The notes beneath the pieces are model-generated. The model searched no databases and was not told the DNA's origin. It saw nothing but the letters and a program-made list of their open reading frames with translations. A stretch of DNA of 64,000 nt, taken from positions 47,317,880 through 47,381,879 of the forward strand of contig CM042042.1 in assembly GCA_023525975.1 (NCBI GenBank). Reading direction: 5' to 3'. The position numbers were made by a program, and so were the translations under genes. Of the stretch, positions 1 to 11,691 are shown one piece after another; position 1 is the stretch's first letter, and every line of letters begins with the position of its first letter. Source of the stretch: Smallanthus sonchifolius (taxonomy: Eukaryota; Streptophyta; Magnoliopsida; Asterales; Asteraceae).

Positions 1-439
1 AATAAGGAGGTGTGGGTTTTCTCTGGCTTCGGCCGAGAAAGTCAATAAAAGTGGTTTGGGGTAAATCTTCAAACAATTAGTTTTAAGTGTATTAATATTA
101 CTTAGAGTTTCAAAGGAGTAATTTAATTCGGTTAGGTTCTCCGCGGTATTATAAATTTAACACGTTTATGGCTCGAACATCGAAATCTTGGATTGTATAA
201 TCCGTTGAGGTGATTACTTGTAGGTATAAATACCTAAAAGTGACGTTCGTATTTAGCCGGGTTATACTGGTATGCGAACCGGTAACTCCTAGAATTACCA
301 AAATATAAAACGAGACCATGTACGGTCTTTGTTAGACCAAATTGTCCTTGTTTGTGAAATTAAATAAATCACTAAATAATTATAACGTAAACTTGTTTAA
401 TACATGTACGGATATTGACCTGAAATGTCGGGTGTCACA
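1..439 (-). repeat. 3' LTR (partial, continues beyond the window)
   Basis: Nearly identical to 3747-4195. It starts with TGTGACACCC on the minus strand at 439, directly after the polypurine tract. Its far end lies outside the window, so the full LTR length and the 3' target duplication cannot be read. Confidence 0.9.
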
Positions 440-473
440 TTCTCCCCATGTTAAAAGAATTTCGTCCCGAAAT

Positions 474-3400
474 TCAATTCGTGTCATCTTGAACCGGTGT
501 ATCCTTAAACAAGGATGGGTATTTTGTTTTCATTTGGTCCTCTCGTTCCCATGTATACTCAGGACCACGTTTTGAGTTCCAACGTACCTTAACCAGTTTG
601 ATTCGACTGCGTCTCAGCCTTTGAACTTTCCAATCTGAAATCTCAATCGGTTCCTCGATGAAGTGAAGTTTATCATCAATGTGAATTTCATCAGGCGGTA
701 TGATCAAAGTCTCGTCTGATAGACACTTTTTGAGATTTGACACATGAAATGTATCGTGTACGTTGCTTAGTTCCTGTGGTAGCTTGAGTTTGTAGGCTAC
801 AGGGCCAACCCTAGCCAGTATTTCGAACGGTCCAACGTATCTAGGGTTGAGCTTACCACGGTTACCAAACCTTGCAACGCCTTTCCATGGTGAGACCTTT
901 AACATTACTTGGTCACCAATTTGAAATTCTAATGGTTTTCGTCTGTTATCAGCATAGCTCTTTTGTCTGTCTCGGGCCGCTTTCAGACGGTCCTTAATTT
1001 TGAAGATCTTATCAGTGGTTTCCTGGACAATCTCAGGGCCTGTCAAATGTTTTTCACCAACTTCCGCCCAACATAGCGGTGAGTGGCATTTGCGACCATA
1101 TAAAGCTTCAAACGGAGCTGCCTTAATGCTCGTGTGGTAGCTGTTATTATAGGAAAACTCTGCCAACGGTAAATGAGTATCCCAATTTCCTCCGAAATCA
1201 ATTACACATGCACGGAGCATATCCTCTAAAGTTTGAATAGTCCTTTCGCTTTGACCATCTGTTTGTGGGTGATATGCCGTGCTCATGTCAAGACGTGTGC
1301 CCATGACTTCTTGTAATGATTTCCAGATTCTAGACACGAATCTGCTGTCTCTATCAGAGATAATAGAAATTGGCACTCCATGCCTAGCCACAATTTCCTT
1401 GATATAAAGCTTTGCAAGTTTCTCGGTTTTATCCGTTTCTTTGATAGGTAGGAAATGAGCTGATTTTGTTAAACGGTCGACAATTACCCATATGGTATCA
1501 TAACCACTGGACGTCTTGGGTAATTTCGTGATAAAATCCATAGAAATTTGTTCCCATTTCCATTGGGGAATTTCAGGTTGTTGTAACAAACCAGACGGTT
1601 TCTGATGTTCGGCTTTTACTTTTGAACACGTTAAGCATTTACTGACATATGTGGCAATATCTCCTTTCATATTAGGCCACCAATATAATTCTTTTAGATC
1701 CTTATACATCTTATCTGAACCTGGGTGAATGGAGTACCTGGACTTGTGGGCTTCGTCCATAACTAACTCCCGTAAGTTACCAAAACATGGCACCCAAATT
1801 CTATTCATGTAGTATAAAGTGTCATCTGACTTAGACTCCAATTGCTTTAGCATTCCTCGTAAAGCTTCATTCTGAATGTTTTCTTCTTTGATTGCCTCTT
1901 GTTGTGCCATCCGGATTTGAGTCGTGAGACTCGTATGAATTGTTAATCCTAGGGCACGAACACGAAGTGTTTTAACTCGTTCTTTGCGACTTAACGCGTC
2001 TGCTACGACATTGGCTTTACCAGGATGGTACTTGATATCACAATCATAGTCGTTTAGTAGTTCTACCCAACGACGTTGTCTCATGTTAAGTTCCTTTTGA
2101 TCTAAGATATGTTGCAGACTCTTGTGATCAGTAAAGATAGTGCATCTTGTACCGTAAAGATAATGTCTTCAAATCTTGAGTGCAAACACAACTGCACCCA
2201 ACTCTAAGTCATGGGTCGTATAATTATTTTCGTGCACTTTTAGTTGTCGTGAGGCATATGCGATGACTTTGTCTCTTTGCATTAACACACAACCAAGTCC
2301 TTGGTGTGATGCATCGCAGTATACGACAAAGTTGTCGATTCCCTCAGGAAGGGATAAGATTGGTGCACTACACAACTTCTGCTTCAGTAATTGGAAAGCT
2401 GACTCTTGCTTGTCACTCCAATCAAACTTCTTTTCTTTCTGGGTTAATGTGGTTAAAGGCAGAGCTATTTTTGAAAAATTCTCGATGAATCGTCTGTAAT
2501 AACCGGCCAAACCCAAAAATTGACGCACTTCTGTCGGAGTCTTTGGTGCTTCCCAGTTTTTGATTGCTTCAATTTTTGATGGATCAACGTGAATTCCTTT
2601 CTTGTTAATGACATGTCCAAGAAAATGCACTTCTCGGATCCAAAACTCACACTTAGAGAATTTAGCGTAAAGTCTCTCGTTTCTGAGTAGTTCTAAGATT
2701 AATTTCAGGTGATGATCATGATCCTCCTTGGTTCGTGAATATATTAATATGTCATCGATAAACACAATCACGAATTTATCCAAGTATGGCTTGCACACGT
2801 GGTTCATGAGATCCATGAAGACAGCTGGTGCGTTTGTCAAACCAAATGGCATAACTAGGAATTCATAGTGGCCATAACGAGTCCTAAATGCTGTCTTCGG
2901 TACATCTTCTTCTTGGATTCTTAGTTGATGATACCCCGAACGTAGATCGATCTTAGAGTAGAAGTTAGAACATTGTAGTTGATCGAACAAATCATCTATT
3001 CGAGGAAGTGGGTATCGGTTTTTGATTGTAAGCTTGTTTAATTCTCGGTAATCAATACACATCCTAAAGGTTCCATCCTTTTTCTTTACGAATAGGACCG
3101 GAGCTCCCCAAGGTGAGAAACTCGGTCTTATGAAACCTTTATCAAGCAACTCTTGGAGTTGATTTGATAATTCCTTCATTTCAGAAGGTGCTAATCGATA
3201 TGGTGATCGCGCAACCGGGGCGGCTCCTGGTACCAAATCGATTCGAAATTCGACTTGCCTCGGTGGTGGTAAACCAGGTAAGTCTTCAGGAAAAACTTCA
3301 GGATAATCCTTAACGATTGGTATATCCTCAAGTCGACGTTCCTCAGGTTTCTTCTCGATGACGTGAGCCAGGAATACGCAATAGCCTTTACGTAGATACT

Positions 3401-3629
3401 TACGAGTTTTCATGCAGTTTATCATCCTTAATGTTACTCCACTCTTCTCACCTTGAATCGAAAGAACTTCTCCGTTCGAAAGTGGAATTTGGACAATCTT
3501 CTCAAAACAAACAATCTCGGCATGATTCTTTGACAACCAATCCATGCCAATAACAACGTCAAAGCTCTTCTTCAGGAACACTTTAAAACACTGAATTTTG
3601 ATGGATTTTGTTTTAAAACTTGGCTTCAA
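474..3629 (-). pseudogene. gypsy pol remnant: protease tail, RT, RNase H, integrase
   Basis: One reading frame runs from 3629 to 474 with a single TGA at 2169-2171, where this family has Trp in RNase H (the frame reads ALKI-stop-RHYLYGT). The product would be the retrotransposon polymerase polyprotein. In order: a protease tail (SFDVVIGMDWL) without its DTG/DSG active site; RT with the MCIDYRELNK and VFIDDILIYS catalytic motifs; RNase H ending in the VVADALSRKE motif; integrase with an HHCC-type zinc region, and D, D and E visible in SMDFIT, ISDRDSRF and GQSERTIQ; then a C-terminal region with a degenerate chromodomain-like tail (VRWNSKRGPEYTWE). Apart from the stop and the missing N-terminus the frame is clean, which fits recent loss of function. 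Confidence 0.9.
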
Positions 3630-3634
3630 CTTGA

Positions 3635-4195
3635 GGAGAAATGAGAAGTTTGCCGTATGAAAATGAGAGATAAAAATGATTTCGTGGGACTTTTGATTGA
3701 AAGGGGTATGGTTTTATCTGAGTTTTTTTTCAAGTATGGCATGGGTCGAGTAAGGAGGTGTGGGTTTTCTCTGGCTTCGGCCGAGAAAGTCAATAAAAGT
3801 GGTTTGGGGTAAATCTTCAAACAATTAGTTTTAAGTGTATTAATATTACTTAGAGTTTCAAATGGGTAATTTAATTCGGTTAGGTTCTCCGCGGTATTAT
3901 AAATTTAACACGTTTATGGCTCGTTAAAGAAAACATTGAAATCTTGGATTGTATAATCCGTTGAGGTGATTATTTGTAGGTATAAATACCTAAAAGTGAC
4001 GTTCGTATTTAGCCGGGTTATACTGGTATGCGAACCGGTAACTCCTAGAATTACCAAAATATAAAACGAGACCATGTACGGTATTTGTTAGACCAAATTG
4101 TCCTTGTTTGTGAAATTAAATAAATCACTAAATAATTATAACGTAAACTTGTTTAATACATGTACGGATATTGACCTGAAATGTCGGGTGTCACA
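3635..4195 (-). repeat. 5' LTR (inner boundary not resolved)
   Basis: The outer end is exact at 4195. 3747-4195 matches the 3' LTR copy. The stretch from about 3635 to 3746 continues past the part visible in the other copy and runs directly into protease sequence, so the inner LTR end, PBS and gag were removed by a deletion whose breakpoint lies near 3600-3635. Confidence 0.75.
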
Positions 4196-4629
4196 GGCTG
4201 CCCCTTGAATTCCCACTAGGGGTTGTCGCCCCTAGGACCGTGCTAACAGGGGCGCTGCCCTCGGGCTCCCATTGTTCATTGGGCTTCGCCTCTTGAAACA
4301 ACAAGGTGTTCATAGCACCAAAAATCATAAGAACCCCATACAAGTGTGTACTCCACACTTTCCAACTTGTTTGACGTTTTAATATGACTTCTCATTTGAT
4401 TATCAAGTAAATCCAAATACACAAAATAGATTGATGACATTAAAATCACCAACATAGTAATTAAAAGACCGAACTAGGTTGATACACAAAGGTCTAAATA
4501 TGCAACAACGCATTTGGGCTTGTCAAACGTGCATCAAAGTAGTTATAATATATCATATAACATCACAATATCATATGACTAACGCATTAGATTATGGTAT
4601 ATTACAAAGAAAACGATGAATGTTTGATG
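4196..4629. other. Flank of the gypsy element; GC-rich patch, no gene seen
   Basis: A GC-rich stretch with short dispersed inverted CCCC/GGGG tracts (4196-4310) directly abuts the 5' LTR. It is followed by AT-rich DNA. No coding frame or known element was recognised. Confidence 0.5.
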
Positions 4630-4632
4630 TAA

Positions 4633-4925
4633 GAGCATTTACAGTCGGTTTGATATATGTTTGTGAGTGAGTTTTATATATTTTAAGGAATGGTTTAAAG
4701 TGGTTGTGAGTTAAGGAGAGAGAAAATATATAAATATTTTATATATTTGTAAAAACATTGTTCACATGTATAAATTTTTTAATATTTTTTTAAAGTGGTT
4801 GTGAGTGAGAGAGAGAAAAAAAATGTAATGATAAAGATATAAAAATATTATTAAATTGAAAAGGAGAGAGAAAATATTATGAATTTTAGTGTAATATAAG
4901 GATAAGTAACGGACTGTGAATACTC
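4633..4925. mobile_element. Tourist-like (PIF/Harbinger) MITE, 293 bp
   Basis: Terminal inverted repeats: GAGCATTTACAGTC at the left, and the reverse complement of the right end is GAGTATTCACAGTC. It is flanked by a 3-bp TAA duplication (4630-4632 and 4926-4928), as is usual for PIF/Harbinger MITEs. No coding capacity. The same family recurs, interrupted, at 24386-27996. Confidence 0.8.
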
Positions 4926-4974
4926 TAAAATAACTAAAAGGTTGAATTATTTACATCTCAAATATGTAATACAT

Positions 4975-5152
4975 GATAGGGCATCAAATGAAAAACATGA
5001 TCAAAACGTCCTCCAAATCAATAGTGCTTCATATTGTATTAAATAACGAACAATATCAAAACTGATAGGGCATCAAATGAAAAACATGATCAAAACTTCC
5101 TCCAAATCAATAGTGCTTCATATTGTATCAAACGACGAACAAGATCAAAACT
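4975..5152. repeat. Two-copy tandem duplication, 89-bp unit
   Basis: The units 4975-5063 and 5064-5152 both begin GATAGGGCATCAAATG and differ at only a few positions. Non-coding. Confidence 0.85.
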
Positions 5153-5941
5153 AAAATATAATCTCATAACTTACTAAACAGAACGGTATGTGAAATTCAA
5201 GATAGGATTAAACCTGATGAAACTAATAAACAATCATATGAGGTTTTTGAAGGATCGTTCTAAGAGGATGAAGTTCAACCATGACTAGATTAATGAAAGA
5301 TAAATAAAAGAAAAAGTAAACAATTTGATTTGGGTTTTGTAAAGGAGTTGTTCTAAGAGGTTGAAACAAATAAAATGTCAAATGTGTTGGTTTGGATGAT
5401 CAAGTTTAACCTTCATGGTAGGTGTTGAAGAGAGAAAGAGAGTGTACTAATTTACTCTTAATTGACTCTTAAGAAGATAAACAAACTATTTATTATAATA
5501 TACTATACCATTTAGTTTTTCATATAGTATCGATAAATATAATAAATTATGTTTATATATTACATAATCAAAAATAAAAAAATATAAATGGTATAAGATT
5601 TGTAAAAGTATAATTTGTATATTTTATTAAAACTCTATAAAACTTTACAAATATTAATCACGTTTAAGTATTACATAAATGTCATTGGAGTTGGTTTAAA
5701 ACACTAAGGATTAAATAGGTCATTAATTCAAGTCACAACCTCCCAGTATTAAAAAATTTATCTTTCAAAAGAAAAGTATTACATAAGTACAAATACTGAC
5801 TATTGACCCTTCCCATTTCTAGCCGTAAATGATAAGGCCACAAACGTTCTGTATGGATCCACGTAATAAAACGTCCTTAGACATCCTTATCCATCGTCGT
5901 CCTCCTCACAAAACGCCATTAGAGATGTTCTCATATTCAAA
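5153..5941. other. AT-rich intergenic DNA
   Basis: No gene, TIR or LTR end recognised. It lies upstream of a Helitron-like insertion and of the RING gene promoter. Confidence 0.4.
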
Positions 5942-6257
5942 TCTATACTATATAATAAATAAAGGTTTTGAGATACCACATGCCGCCTCCATATCCAATC
6001 TCATCATTTTTTTTCCGTCCCTCTCTTATTAAATACACTTCCATATTTTAATAATAATATGTTTTTAAATAAAATACTAATCTTTATATTAATAAATATC
6101 CTGACGTATTTTGACGAGTGTATGCGTTAACAGATTATATTGTATTTCACGGGTTTTATCAATATGTATATAACACGAGTTTTTAAAAAATATTTTTTTA
6201 CTTAATATATAATATTATATTTATTTAAACCGTATAATACACGAGATTTTAACCTAG
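5942..6257 (+). mobile_element. Non-autonomous Helitron-like element
   Basis: Starts TCTATACTATATAATAAA after a host A and ends CTAG (6254-6257) before a host T, as Helitrons do between A and T. A decayed hairpin (CCGTATAATACACGAG) lies about 10 nt before the CTAG end. The internal CTCTCTCTTATTAAATACAC block is shared with copies at 22582-24064 and 55094-55491. There is no TSD and no coding region. Confidence 0.7.
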
Positions 6258-6409
6258 TTAAAGTTAATATAAGATATAGAAAATAGATTCAATTGAAATG
6301 TACATAAATGCATGACATCTCCATCTCCATGAAAGAAAATTTTGAAATAACACAAAAATGAATAAGTCTATTATATGACCCACACGGTGCACAAAGAAAT
6401 CAAGAAAGC

Positions 6410-6416
6410 TATAAAT
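6410..6416 (+). promoter_or_regulatory. TATA box of the RING gene
   Basis: TATAAAT lies 169 bp upstream of the ATG at 6579. The intervening sequence is C/A-rich, like a plant 5' UTR. Position and motif fit; the transcription start is not shown. Confidence 0.6.
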
Positions 6417-6578
6417 GCCTTGTAGATCTAATACCAATACAATTTCCTTTCATTCTTCTCATTAAACAATACACACATCACGTGACCAAACCCGTGACCC
6501 TTCAAACCCCTTTGAATCATCTCATCACATACAAATTACAATTCAACAAACAAACCCTAATTTGCAATTGCTTCAAGA

Positions 6579-9026
6579 ATGGATTTTTACACGTACCCAT
6601 TTTCACATACTTCTTTGTTTTCCTTCGGAGATTTGATCTCAAAAGTCAAAGATTTCGTCAGTTCTGCAATTTCCGCGGTTGTTGGTCACGTCTTCTCCGC
6701 AATTTTCACCTTCTTCTTCGCATTAGGTGTGTTTTTTGAATTGGGGATTTAGGGTTTTCTTATTTGGGCCCAATTTCGTGGTTCTTGATTGTGGGATTGT
6801 TAATTAGGGTTGGAAATTAACAATCTTTTTGGGTTTTGATTGGAGTTAATTGTTGGTGTTTTTGATTTGCAGTTGGGACTTTGTTAGGGGCGTTGACTGG
6901 TGCTTTGATTGGTCAAGAAACAGAGAGTGGGTTTGTTAGGGGAGCTGCAATTGGAGCCATTTCTGGTGCTGTTTTTTCGATTGAAGTTTTTGAATCTTCT
7001 CTTGTTTTGTGGCAATCTGATGAGTCTGGGCTCAGATGTCTTCTCTACTTGGTGAGTAATTGATTAAAGTTGGAACAAAAATGAAAAAATAACATTGAAT
7101 TATGCTGTAAAAGTTCATGTTTTTATGTTGGTAAAATGGATTTTAATAATCCAAACTATGACCTAAAGGCTGATAATAATTCATACCGGCAATTTGATCG
7201 ATGACGATCCTGACTTTTACTTTCATTGTCAAGGCAATTCCACTAACATAATCATCATAGATTTACATTCGATTTCGGTTGTACGTTAAATCAAATGTAA
7301 ATCGAGTCTAAATCTTTGATGATTATGCTACTGGGAATGCCCTTGAAAACGAAAGTGAAAGTTAGGACTATCACCGGTGAGATTGACATTATGGATTATT
7401 ATCACCTAATGGGTCATAGTTTGGATTATTAAAATTCATTTTGCCTTTTATCTTTCATAAGTCGAAAAAGATGATAGATTTAGGCAAATTTGTGTTAAAT
7501 TGGTCTAGATCATTCGCGGGTAACCGTTGTATTCAACTATTTCATTCAAGTTTTCAAGAATTCTTGTTTTATTATGAAAAATGATAGTGAAATGGTGATA
7601 TTTTTTTAGAATTATCCTTTTAGCCTGTATCGTTATAAGCTGTTAGCTGATATCACTTTTACAACAGATTGATGTTATTGTAAGCTTGTTAAGTGGGAGA
7701 CTTGTTCGTGAACGGATGGGCCCGGCTATGTTGAGTGCGGTGCAAAGCCAGGTAAAGTTTGAAACTTTCATCAAGCCTAATTTGTTTGCAGTTCTTTCTT
7801 GTTGTTGATCTTTTGAAGTTTTTATTTAGATGGGAGCGGTTGAAACGAGCTTTGAAGAGGTTCATAACATATTTGACATTGGTGGTTCTAAAGGTTTGCC
7901 TGAATATTCAGTTGAAAAGATACCTAAAATCACTGTTACAAGTGACAATATTTTGGATGATTCGGGTGAGCAAGTGTCGTGCTCTGTATGCCTTCAGGTA
8001 ATAATACTTCTTCTTACAACCGTTTATAGCTTCTCTTACTAGTTACTACACATGTTTGGATAAACAGATTCTACTTTTGATTATTTGATTATATGGGGCA
8101 GTTTTGGATATTCAGTTTCATACGGACTGCTACAAAATTATAATCTAAGCCTCTTAAGGGTAAAGTCAAATCACTTATTTGCCCGTTTATAAACCCTGAG
8201 TTGAGAGGCTTTTATTCCAAGTTCCATCTAACAAAGTTTTTAGTCATTTTATCAAGAAATTCCTTGAACAATAACCTTCAAGCGGTGGCACAGTTGTAAG
8301 CGTCTGATTCTTTTCTAGTAGAGGTATTAGGTTTGAATCCAGCTTCTACTGGTTTCCTGCCTTAACCTCTTGAAGGCCACCTGTCCAACTTAAGCTATGT
8401 TACCTAGTCTCACTGGTTAGCAGGGTATTGGTGGGGCCCAATGAGTACTAGTTTCCAGACTTAACCTCTTGAAGGGCACCTGTCCAGCTTAAGCTATACT
8501 ACCTAGTCCCACTGGTTAGCAGAGTATTGGTGGGGGCCCATGAGTACTGGTTTCCAGCCTTAACCTCTTGTGGCCACCTGCCCAACTTAAGCTATGCTAT
8601 CTAGTCGCACTGGTTAGCAGGGTATTGGTGGGGGACCATGAGTATTGGTTTCCATCCTTCCTCTTGAAGGCCGCATGCCTTGCTTAAGCTATGCTTTACC
8701 TAGTCCCACTAGTTAGCAGGGTATTGGTAGGGCCCCATGAGTTTTCCTCCACCGGTTCTCGTAGTTACCAAAAAATAAATAAATAAATAAGATTAATAAA
8801 AACGTTTGATGTATGAATGTTAAATGACCAAATTCTACTTTCATTTTGAAGTGAACATAAAACTGATGATGATCTGTGTTTTTGTTACTTGATTGTTTTT
8901 CAGGATTTTCAACTTGGAGAAACTGTAAGAAGTTTGCCACAATGTCATCACATGTTTCACCTTCCCTGCATCGATAAGTGGCTTGTAAGACACGGATCTT
9001 GTCCATTATGCAGACGCGACCTCTAA
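6579..9026 (+). CDS. RING-H2 E3 ubiquitin ligase, NEP1-interacting protein (NIP1)-like
   Basis: Five coding exons: 6579-6726, 6873-7051, 7668-7751, 7830-7997 and 8904-9026. All introns are GT-AG and the phases join to 233 codons plus TAA. The N-terminal third is hydrophobic with a Gly/Ala-rich membrane-type segment (LGALTGALIGQ, about residues 50-85), the hallmark of NEP1-interacting proteins, which are described as membrane RING proteins. The C-terminus (about residues 188-230) is a RING-H2 finger: CSVC, then CHHMFHLPC, then CPLC, giving the C3-H2-C3 zinc ligands. The likely role is E2-dependent ubiquitin transfer from a membrane position; the substrate is unknown. ATG 6579 is chosen because it opens the conserved N-terminus and the exon 1 frame. 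A repeat-bearing SINE-like element occupies intron 4. I see no lesion, so the gene looks functional. Confidence 0.93.
8282..8790 (+). mobile_element. SINE-like element in intron 4 of the RING gene
   Basis: The left end looks tRNA-derived: an A-box-like GTGGCACAGTTGTAAGCG (8286-8303) and a B-box-like GGTTTGAATCC (8330-8340) at pol III spacing. The body is four tandem copies of a unit of about 99 bp, and the right end is an (AAAT)n-type tail (8770-8790). It has the same orientation as the gene. No clear target duplication was found, so the boundaries are approximate. Confidence 0.65.
8350..8752 (+). repeat. Four-copy tandem array, 98-99 bp unit
   Basis: The CTTAACCTCTTGAAGG block begins at 8361, 8460 and 8559, and its degenerate form at about 8657, so the period is 99, 99 and 98. 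Each unit also carries CACTGGTTAGCAGGGTATTGG. The units differ by scattered changes, so the amplification is not brand new. Confidence 0.85.
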
Positions 9027-9470
9027 AGATTCTTTTTTCTCTGTAAATTCACGAAATGAGATATTTTCATATTTTGACACGTATACGTTTCTTCATTTGT
9101 CGATATACTACACTTTGTTTTGTATATGTAGTTAGGTTATACTATGTATTGTGATACATTTCGGTGTCAGATTAGCTGTATAAAACATTAACATTCTAGC
9201 CCTTGTGGTTCTGCCTCTATTTCATGACTTTGTAGCATTTATTTAGAATAATGTTGATCTTATTATATTGACATTGGTTTTAATTATTGTTTTGGGGTTT
9301 GTGAACCACAAACGGTTTGGTTCGGTTTTAAACTACAACAAAAAATTCATGTTCGGTTAATTATTGTATAAAACAGCTAGGTTAACCGAGCCTTGTTTTC
9401 GGGCTTGGCTTGAATTGGCCAACTTTAATACAGATTTGGGATTTGGTAAAAATAAAAATTGCTAACAAAT
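9027..9470. other. 3' UTR and flank of the RING gene
   Basis: T-rich sequence after the stop codon. No strong AATAAA was picked out. From about 9300 a GGTTCGGTT-rich degenerate repeat begins. No gene. Confidence 0.4.
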
Positions 9471-9479
9471 ACATATTTG

Positions 9480-9805
9480 CAGTGTTTTCATAACAGGACC
9501 AGTTGGACCGGGAACCCGGCGTAGAACCGTTCTGATTATGCCTGTTTAACCACTTTTGTTTGAACCAACCGGTTACCACCCGGACCGATGACAGGGTGAA
9601 CCGGACCGAGTGGTCGGACTAGATTTCCAATTTTTTATTTTTTTTATTTTTTTCTTTTAAATCTCATTTTTTTATTAATATGGTATTCGAAGTTCCATGT
9701 TTTATTTATTTTAAGTCTTCGTATGTCATCCGGTTCTTAAATCTGGTCCGACAAGTGGACCTTTAAGACGGCCGGTTCGCTATTTGGTCCGGTTCAAAAA
9801 ACATT
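9480..9805. mobile_element. MULE-type MITE, 326 bp
   Basis: A perfect 9-bp duplication, ACATATTTG, at 9471-9479 and 9806-9814. The termini are inverted: CAGTGTTTTCATAACAGGACC at the left against AATGTTTTTTGAACCGGACC read from the right. A 9-bp TSD points to the Mutator superfamily. No coding. Confidence 0.7.
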
Positions 9806-9814
9806 ACATATTTG

Positions 9815-10455
9815 TGCGTTAATACATATTGAAATTCCAATCATCCGTCCTCAAGATATGAATCTTTTAAAAAAGGTGCAATAAGCGGTCTTGTTCGGTT
9901 TCTGTTGATTCGGTTATCTAACCGTTAATTCAGTTTTATAAAGGTATGTAGTCGTAACCGAACCAATATAATCGGTTATCAAGAATACTTTAATCGAACC
10001 ATCATCTGGTGTTAGTCATTATAAGATTCTTCATTTAAGGTTATGTTCCCTAGATTTGGTGACCAAAGATTCCATTGATGAAAATAGTTGGTAGGTATTA
10101 GGTTTTCATTAATGAAAAGCTTATCCACTTCCGCCTATCCATATACATCTGTTGACTCTATCTGTCGCCAAGATTTAGTAGTTTATATTAGGAGGGACGG
10201 AGTGGGGGCACGGGTTGCGAGCGGGTTCCACGGGTTGGACGGGTAACACCGGAGCAAACATTGCGGGTTGCTCACGGGTATGATGGCACGGGTATATTAA
10301 CCCGTTTGAACCCGTAGCCATTGAGGAATGTATCCGTTGGAGGGGAACGTTAGGTATTAAATAAAAAAAAAAATTAATCCCATTCACCTATAAATATACA
10401 TTTTACACAAATATTTTTTTACACTTTCTTTCAATCCCATTCATACTCTAAAAAA
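9815..10455. other. Intergenic, with GC-rich GGGT-repeated patch
   Basis: 9880-10010 has degenerate CGGTTA/AACCG repeats. 10190-10330 is G-rich with repeated CGGGTT. A TATA-like CTATAAATATA at about 10386 lies just upstream of the Myb/SANT-like reading frame. No TIR pair could be established around it. Confidence 0.4.
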
Positions 10456-11691
10456 ATGGATTCATCCTCCTCCAAAAACTACCGTCCCAAAGTGCGTGCC
10501 TCTCAACCGCAAAACCCTCGTTCAAGTCAACCGCAACCGCAACGACCGCGTTCAAGTCAACCTCGGGCATGTCATCCGCAACCGCAATACCAAAACTAAC
10601 CATTTCAATACCAAAACCAACCGTTTCAATACCAAAATCAACCCTTTTCACCCGCACCTACTTCTCCATCGTTTCAATATTATCAAAATCAACCTTTTAG
10701 TCCCCCCGGACATGTTGACACCGATGTACAAGAAACTCTGCTTCCAATGGAAGAGTTGGAAAGACTTGCTCAAGAAGACTTTAACCCGTTTGAAAATGTC
10801 GATTTTGATATTGATCAAGAAGACGAAGAAACTCAACCACAAGAAACTCAACAACGTAAAGGTAAAGGTAAAGCAAAGTTCCCGAAATGTGCGGACAAGA
10901 GGCCTTGGACCGAAAAGGAACATTTGGCTCTACCTAAAGCGTGGATACATGTATCCGAGGACCCAACAATTGGTGATCAACAAAAAGCCGAATCTTTTTG
11001 GCAACGTGTGCTAGATCATTTCGACGGGCTAATAGGTGGAACCACCCGTACTAGAGATCAATTGAATTCTAAGTGGACGTCAATGAACACAAAGATCAAC
11101 AATTTCAACGGCCTATACACGCAAGCGGTAAATTTAAGAATGTCTCTTTTAATTATTGCTTATTTTTTTTGTAATGTATTAACATATATTTTTAATTTTA
11201 TGTTTTTTTAGAAACGTCATTGGGGTAGTGGGATGTCGGATGCAAACATCATGAATGAAGCACAAAAAAATTACCGAATCCTCTACCAGAGGAAAGGTTT
11301 CACCTTCGTCGAGGCATGGGAAATTCTCAAAGACCGTCCCAAATGGAAAGCCGCCGCGGTTATAGATGAGGAGTTTGAACAACAATCGTCCAAGAAATCA
11401 AAAACATCCGACTCCGGAAATGAAGGTTCAAACAACCCTTCCTCGAGAGACCTCCCCGACTTAAACGAACAATCCCTACCGACTCAACCGACTCGCAAAA
11501 GCAAAGGAAAGAAAACCACCGAGTCTTCAAGCAATAGTTTGGTGGAGGTTGTTTCCGAATATAAGGCGTCTAAAGATGTTGAAAGAGAGAAAAAATTGGA
11601 ATACCGCAAGAAAAGGGAGGAAACAAAACAAAGACATGATGAACTTGCGTTGCACCTCTTGGAGAAACAACAAGAAATGCTTTCAAAATAA
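10456..11691 (+). pseudogene. Myb/SANT-like, NAM-associated-domain protein (PIF/Harbinger ORF1-like), one internal stop
   Basis: Exon 1 is 10456-11127 and exon 2 is 11212-11691, joined across a short GT-AG intron with the frame kept (224 + 159 codons). The N-terminus is Ser/Gln/Pro-rich with QYQNQPF repeats. Then comes a trihelix/Myb-like block (RPWTEKEHLALPKAW, FWQRVLDHF), a GFTFVEAWEILKDRPKW motif, and a lysine/glutamate-rich coiled coil at the C-terminus. This layout is that of the plant proteins often labelled glutathione S-transferase T3-like, which resemble Myb-like accessory proteins of PIF/Harbinger transposons and probably bind DNA. Codon 48 is TAA (10597-10599) inside the Gln-rich repeat, one base from CAA. 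Translation could resume at Met 10747, which would still keep the conserved region. Confidence 0.7.

Larger units (their letters stand above)
1..4195 (-). mobile_element. Ty3/gypsy LTR retrotransposon, internally deleted, left end cut by window edge
   Basis: Two copies of one LTR flank a pol region read on the minus strand. The LTR outer ends read TGTGACACCCGACATTTC on the minus strand, at 439 and 4195. A polypurine tract (ATGGGGAGAA on the minus strand, 440-449) sits just before the 3' LTR, as expected. gag, the PBS and the first part of the protease are absent: from the 5' LTR the sequence runs almost straight into the middle of the protease. The two LTR stretches that can be compared (about 430 bp) differ by about five substitutions and one 8-bp indel, so insertion was fairly recent. 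The RT and integrase style suggests a Tekay/Del-like chromovirus; the lineage is inferred. Confidence 0.9.

Noticed and set aside
4196..4320. Organellar DNA insertion (GC-rich patch)
   Set aside because: No plastid or mitochondrial gene sequence was recognised in it.
6482..6739. 85-codon frame overlapping RING exon 1
   Set aside because: It is an out-of-frame shadow beginning at a non-ATG codon; the spliced frame from 6579 gives the conserved protein.
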